NCBI RefSeq assembly: GCF_003966155.1
Contig: NZ_RXNS01000014.1
Location: 62,001-126,000, forward strand
Length of the DNA: 64,000 nt
Source: Halomonas nitroreducens
GTDB taxonomy: Bacteria > Pseudomonadota > Gammaproteobacteria > Pseudomonadales > Halomonadaceae
Direction of reading: 5' to 3'
Of this stretch, positions 61,674 through 64,000 are shown one piece after another (positions within the stretch are counted from its first letter, which is position 1; each line of letters begins with the position of its first letter). The notes below the pieces were generated by a model. It was not told where the DNA came from. It worked only from the letters and a program-made list of their open reading frames with translations, and ran no database searches. The translations under genes were made by a program, and so were the position numbers.

Positions 61674-62336
61674 TTACGGCTTACGGTTGCCCTTTCCCTT
61701 GCCGCGTCCCGCCGGCGCCTTGCGGCGGGGCTTGGGCTTGGGCGTCTCGGGTGGTACCCGATAGTGCAGGTAGAGATCCAGCACCAGTTCCGGCAGCTGG
61801 GCCACCAGGGCCTCCAGTCGTTCGCCGTCGTTGGCCAGCTCGGCCATGTCCGGCTCCTCGGCGAACAGTCCCGAGAGCAGCATGAAGGGTAGCAGCAGAG
61901 TGGCGGCTGCCTCCTCGTCGTCGGCAAACCAGGCTGCCTCGTCGAGGAAGACCCCTTCCATGAAGCCGGCGCACCAGTCGCCGATGGGGGTCTCCTCCGG
62001 GACCAGGCCGCCCAGCTCCAGGTCGAAGGGCAGCTCGGGCAGGCCGCCGCCTTCCAGCACCTCGATGGCGGTGCGGCGCAGCACCTCGAGCAGCCCGAGC
62101 ACGGCCTCGCGCTCCGCCTCGTCGGCGAAACTCGGCTCGCCGTGGAACAGCTCCGCCACCCAGGTGGCGGCTGGCACGTCGCGGGGGGCCACCGCCAGGG
62201 CGACCAGGAAGCCATGGGCCCCGATCAGGTCGAGGGCATCGGCGTCGACCCGGTCGGACTCGAGGAAGTCGTCGAGCCGGTCCAGGGCCTCGTCATCGAG
62301 CAGGGGCTGGGGCTGGGGCGTGTCGGTGTCGGACAT
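61674..62336 (-). CDS. YecA/YgfB family (UPF0149) protein
   Basis: A 220-residue protein with the UPF0149 pattern LLDDEALDRLDDFLESDRVD, LDLIGAHGFLVALAVAP, IGDWCAGFMEGVFLDEAAWF and the closing LPELVLDLYLHYR. The end is a basic Lys/Arg/Pro tail (KPKPRRKAPAGRGKGKGNRK) rather than the zinc-binding SEC-C motif of YecA, suggesting nucleic-acid contact (inference). Its cellular role is unknown. It is convergent with the ClsB gene. Confidence 0.82.
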   Translation of the reverse strand: MSDTDTPQPQPLLDDEALDRLDDFLESDRVDADALDLIGAHGFLVALAVAPRDVPAATWVAELFHGEPSFADEAEREAVLGLLEVLRRTAIEVLEGGGLPELPFDLELGGLVPEETPIGDWCAGFMEGVFLDEAAWFADDEEAAATLLLPFMLLSGLFAEEPDMAELANDGERLEALVAQLPELVLDLYLHYRVPPETPKPKPRRKAPAGRGKGKGNRKP

Positions 62337-62468
62337 GGGGTCTCTCGTCGGCTGTCTCGGGCGGCGGGCATGGAGCGGGGCGATCGGCGTGCCTGCGGCG
62401 GTGCCGGCGGGGGCAGTCGGTCGCGGGTCCCTTTACGCCGCGGGCGCGGAGCGCCATTCTAGCATCCC

Positions 62469-63023
62469 ATGACCACGCCCGCCCTGCCGACACCCGATCC
62501 CCGCTGGCTGGCCGCCCTCGATCGGGCGGCCTGCCAGCGCGCCCTGCTTGAGCGGGTCGAGGCCGCCTGGCGGCTATGCCGCGAGTTCCATCCCGGGCTG
62601 CCGCGCCCCGAGGTCTGGCTCGACCTGCGTGGCAAGGGCGCCGGCCAGGCGCACTTCGGGCGGGGCGGACTGCGCTTCAACCCGGTGCTCTTCGACGAGA
62701 ATCGACAGGCCTTCCTGGTCGAGGTGGTCCCCCACGAGATGGCCCACTGGCTGGTCCACCACCTGGACGATGGCCACCTCGCCCGTCCCCATGGCCGTGA
62801 GTGGCAGACGGTGATGCACCAGCTGTTCGGCCTGCCGCCTCGGGTCACCCACCGCTTCGACACCGGCCGAGCCAGCCCCGCGCCCCATCGCTACCGCTGT
62901 GGCTGCCGCGAGCATGCCTTCACCTCGCGGCGTCATGCACTGGCCCGCTCGGGACGTGCCTATCGCTGCCGGCGGTGCGCCGAGACCTTGGTCTATACTG
63001 GTTATGAAGCGTTTGAAAAGTGA
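62469..63023 (+). CDS. SprT-like zinc metalloprotease
   Basis: A 184-residue SprT/SprT-like domain protein. The metalloprotease motif is VVPHEMAHWLVHHLDDGHLA, with the third ligand His in ARPHGREWQTVMHQLFG, followed by a C-terminal zinc-ribbon-like region YRCGCREHAFTSRRH and YRCRRCAETLVYTG. Related Spartan proteases remove DNA-protein crosslinks in eukaryotes; the bacterial role is unclear. Start supported by position after a divergent YgfB gene. Confidence 0.87.
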   Translation: MTTPALPTPDPRWLAALDRAACQRALLERVEAAWRLCREFHPGLPRPEVWLDLRGKGAGQAHFGRGGLRFNPVLFDENRQAFLVEVVPHEMAHWLVHHLDDGHLARPHGREWQTVMHQLFGLPPRVTHRFDTGRASPAPHRYRCGCREHAFTSRRHALARSGRAYRCRRCAETLVYTGYEAFEK

Positions 63024-63190
63024 CCTTAAGCTATTGTTATAAAAAAGGAAATTGTTCATACCAATGTCTAAGGGGAAGTAGGGGCGCGGGCGGTTTATGC
63101 TGGAACTACCTTATGGCGTCGGCGGCACCAACAACAACGCCACCGGCATCATCAACCTGAAGGGGCCACCCCGAGGACAGAGGCATTTCC

Positions 63191-64000
63191 ATGAGTGATC
63201 AGCAGCACGTCTATCCGGTACGTGAGGACTTCGCCGCCAAGGCATGGGCCGACAAGGCGACCTACCAGGCCATGTACCAACGCTCCCTGGATGATCCGGA
63301 AGGCTTCTGGGCCGAGCAGGCGAAGCGCCTCGACTGGTTCACATCACCGACCAAGATCAAGCACACCGTCTTCGATACCCATAACGTCGACATCCGCTGG
63401 TTCGAGGACGGCACCCTCAACGCCAGCGTCAACTGCCTGGATCGACACCTCGAGACCCGCGGGGATCAGCCGGCGATCATCTGGGAAGGCGATGATCCCA
63501 AGGATTCCAAGACCCTGACCTATCGCCAGCTGCACGAGCGGACCTGTCAGCTGGCCAACGCCCTGAAGTCGCTGGGGGTCGCCAGGGGCGACACCGTGAC
63601 CCTCTACATGCCGATGATCCCCGAGGCCGCCATGGCCATGCTGGCCTGTGCCCGGATCGGTGCCATCCACTCGGTGGTCTTCGGCGGCTTCTCCCCGGAT
63701 GCCCTGGCCCAGCGGGTCAAGGACGCCGGCTCCAAGGTGGTGATCACCGCCGACGAGTCCGTGCGTGGCGGCAAGAATGTGCCCCTCAAGGACAACGTCG
63801 ATGCGGCCCTGACCCGCGAGGGCACCGACGTGGCCGAGAAGGTGCTGGTGGTCCAGCGCACCGGTGGCGATATCGAGTGGCAGGATGGCCGCGACGTCTG
63901 GTACCACGACCTCGTCGACCAGCAGTCCAGCGACTGCCCGGCCGAACCGATGGGCGCCGAGGACCCGCTGTTCATCCTCTACACTTCCGGCTCCACCGGC
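63191..64000 (+). CDS. acs: acetyl-CoA synthetase, 5' part
   Basis: The first 270 residues of classical acetyl-CoA synthetase (whole protein about 650): [80 protein letters not shown] and the start of the phosphate loop [10 protein letters not shown] at the right edge. It activates acetate to acetyl-CoA in the cytosol. GAGG upstream supports the ATG. A -10-like TATGCT (63096-63101) is seen but without a good -35, so an activator may be needed. Confidence 0.96.
   Translation, partial: MSDQQHVYPVREDFAAKAWADKATYQAMYQRSLDDPEGFWAEQAKRLDWFTSPTKIKHTVFDTHNVDIRWFEDGTLNASVNCLDRHLETRGDQPAIIWEGDDPKDSKTLTYRQLHERTCQLANALKSLGVARGDTVTLYMPMIPEAAMAMLACARIGAIHSVVFGGFSPDALAQRVKDAGSKVVITADESVRGGKNVPLKDNVDAALTREGTDVAEKVLVVQRTGGDIEWQDGRDVWYHDLVDQQSSDCPAEPMGAEDPLFILYTSGSTG

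Overview
The window is 64 kb of GC-rich chromosome with dense, short-spaced genes and strong G/C preference at third codon positions. Gene content and local order (dapA-bamC-MBL hydrolase-purC, scpA-scpB-rluB, aceE-aceF with three lipoyl domains, plsB, umuDC under a canonical LexA box, a stand-alone UreI/AmiS channel) indicate a gammaproteobacterium. The overall style fits the Halomonadaceae (Halomonas/Chromohalobacter type); that family assignment is inference from gene content, not from a marker comparison. No rRNA, insertion sequence, prophage integrase or CRISPR array is visible.

Left part (1-14 kb): a translationally coupled minus-strand operon encodes an AMP-forming acyl-CoA synthetase followed by the alpha and beta E1 subunits of a 2-oxo acid/acetoin dehydrogenase; the last gene leaves the window. 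Next come a small orphan protein, an ABC exporter, a GNAT acetyltransferase plus PaiB-like pair divergent from a MocR/PdxR-type regulator, and a decayed region where an NAD(P)H oxidoreductase and a divergent LysR regulator have been fused by a deletion. A two-PAS GGDEF diguanylate cyclase, an LHPP-like phosphatase, a ZIP metal transporter and an MgtC/DUF4010 membrane protein follow.

Middle (14-38 kb): an L-isoaspartyl methyltransferase with a signal peptide is coupled to a large polytopic spermidine-synthase-like membrane protein, the most unusual pair in the window. Then an aminoacyl-tRNA deacylase, a CoA-transferase with an extra C-terminal domain, SOS-controlled umuDC, a lower-GC patch with an orphan membrane protein and a 13-copy GCTT microsatellite beside tRNA-Thr, a DmdA-like GcvT-family enzyme, tesB, tadA, mltF, purL, a zinc-ribbon protein, a UreI/AmiS channel, a crotonase, radD, and scpA-scpB-rluB.

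Right part (38-64 kb): two identical tRNA-Lys genes, nadA, bepA, a TusA-like protein and a PerM-type membrane protein, bcp, dapA-bamC-MBL-purC, trmO, a GNAT enzyme, nadC, ampD, aceE-aceF, adk, tsaB-rsmJ, plsB, a ClsB-like phospholipase D, a YgfB-family protein, a SprT-like metalloprotease, and the start of acs, cut by the right edge. Most is core metabolism: purines (purL, purC, adk), NAD (nadA, nadC), lysine/cell wall (dapA, ampD, mltF), outer-membrane assembly (bamC, bepA), phospholipids (plsB, cls), tRNA modification (tadA, trmO, tsaB) and acetyl-CoA (aceEF, two AMP-forming acyl-CoA synthetases, tesB, a CoA-transferase). Many convergent gene pairs are separated by long near-perfect hairpins that look like bidirectional terminators.
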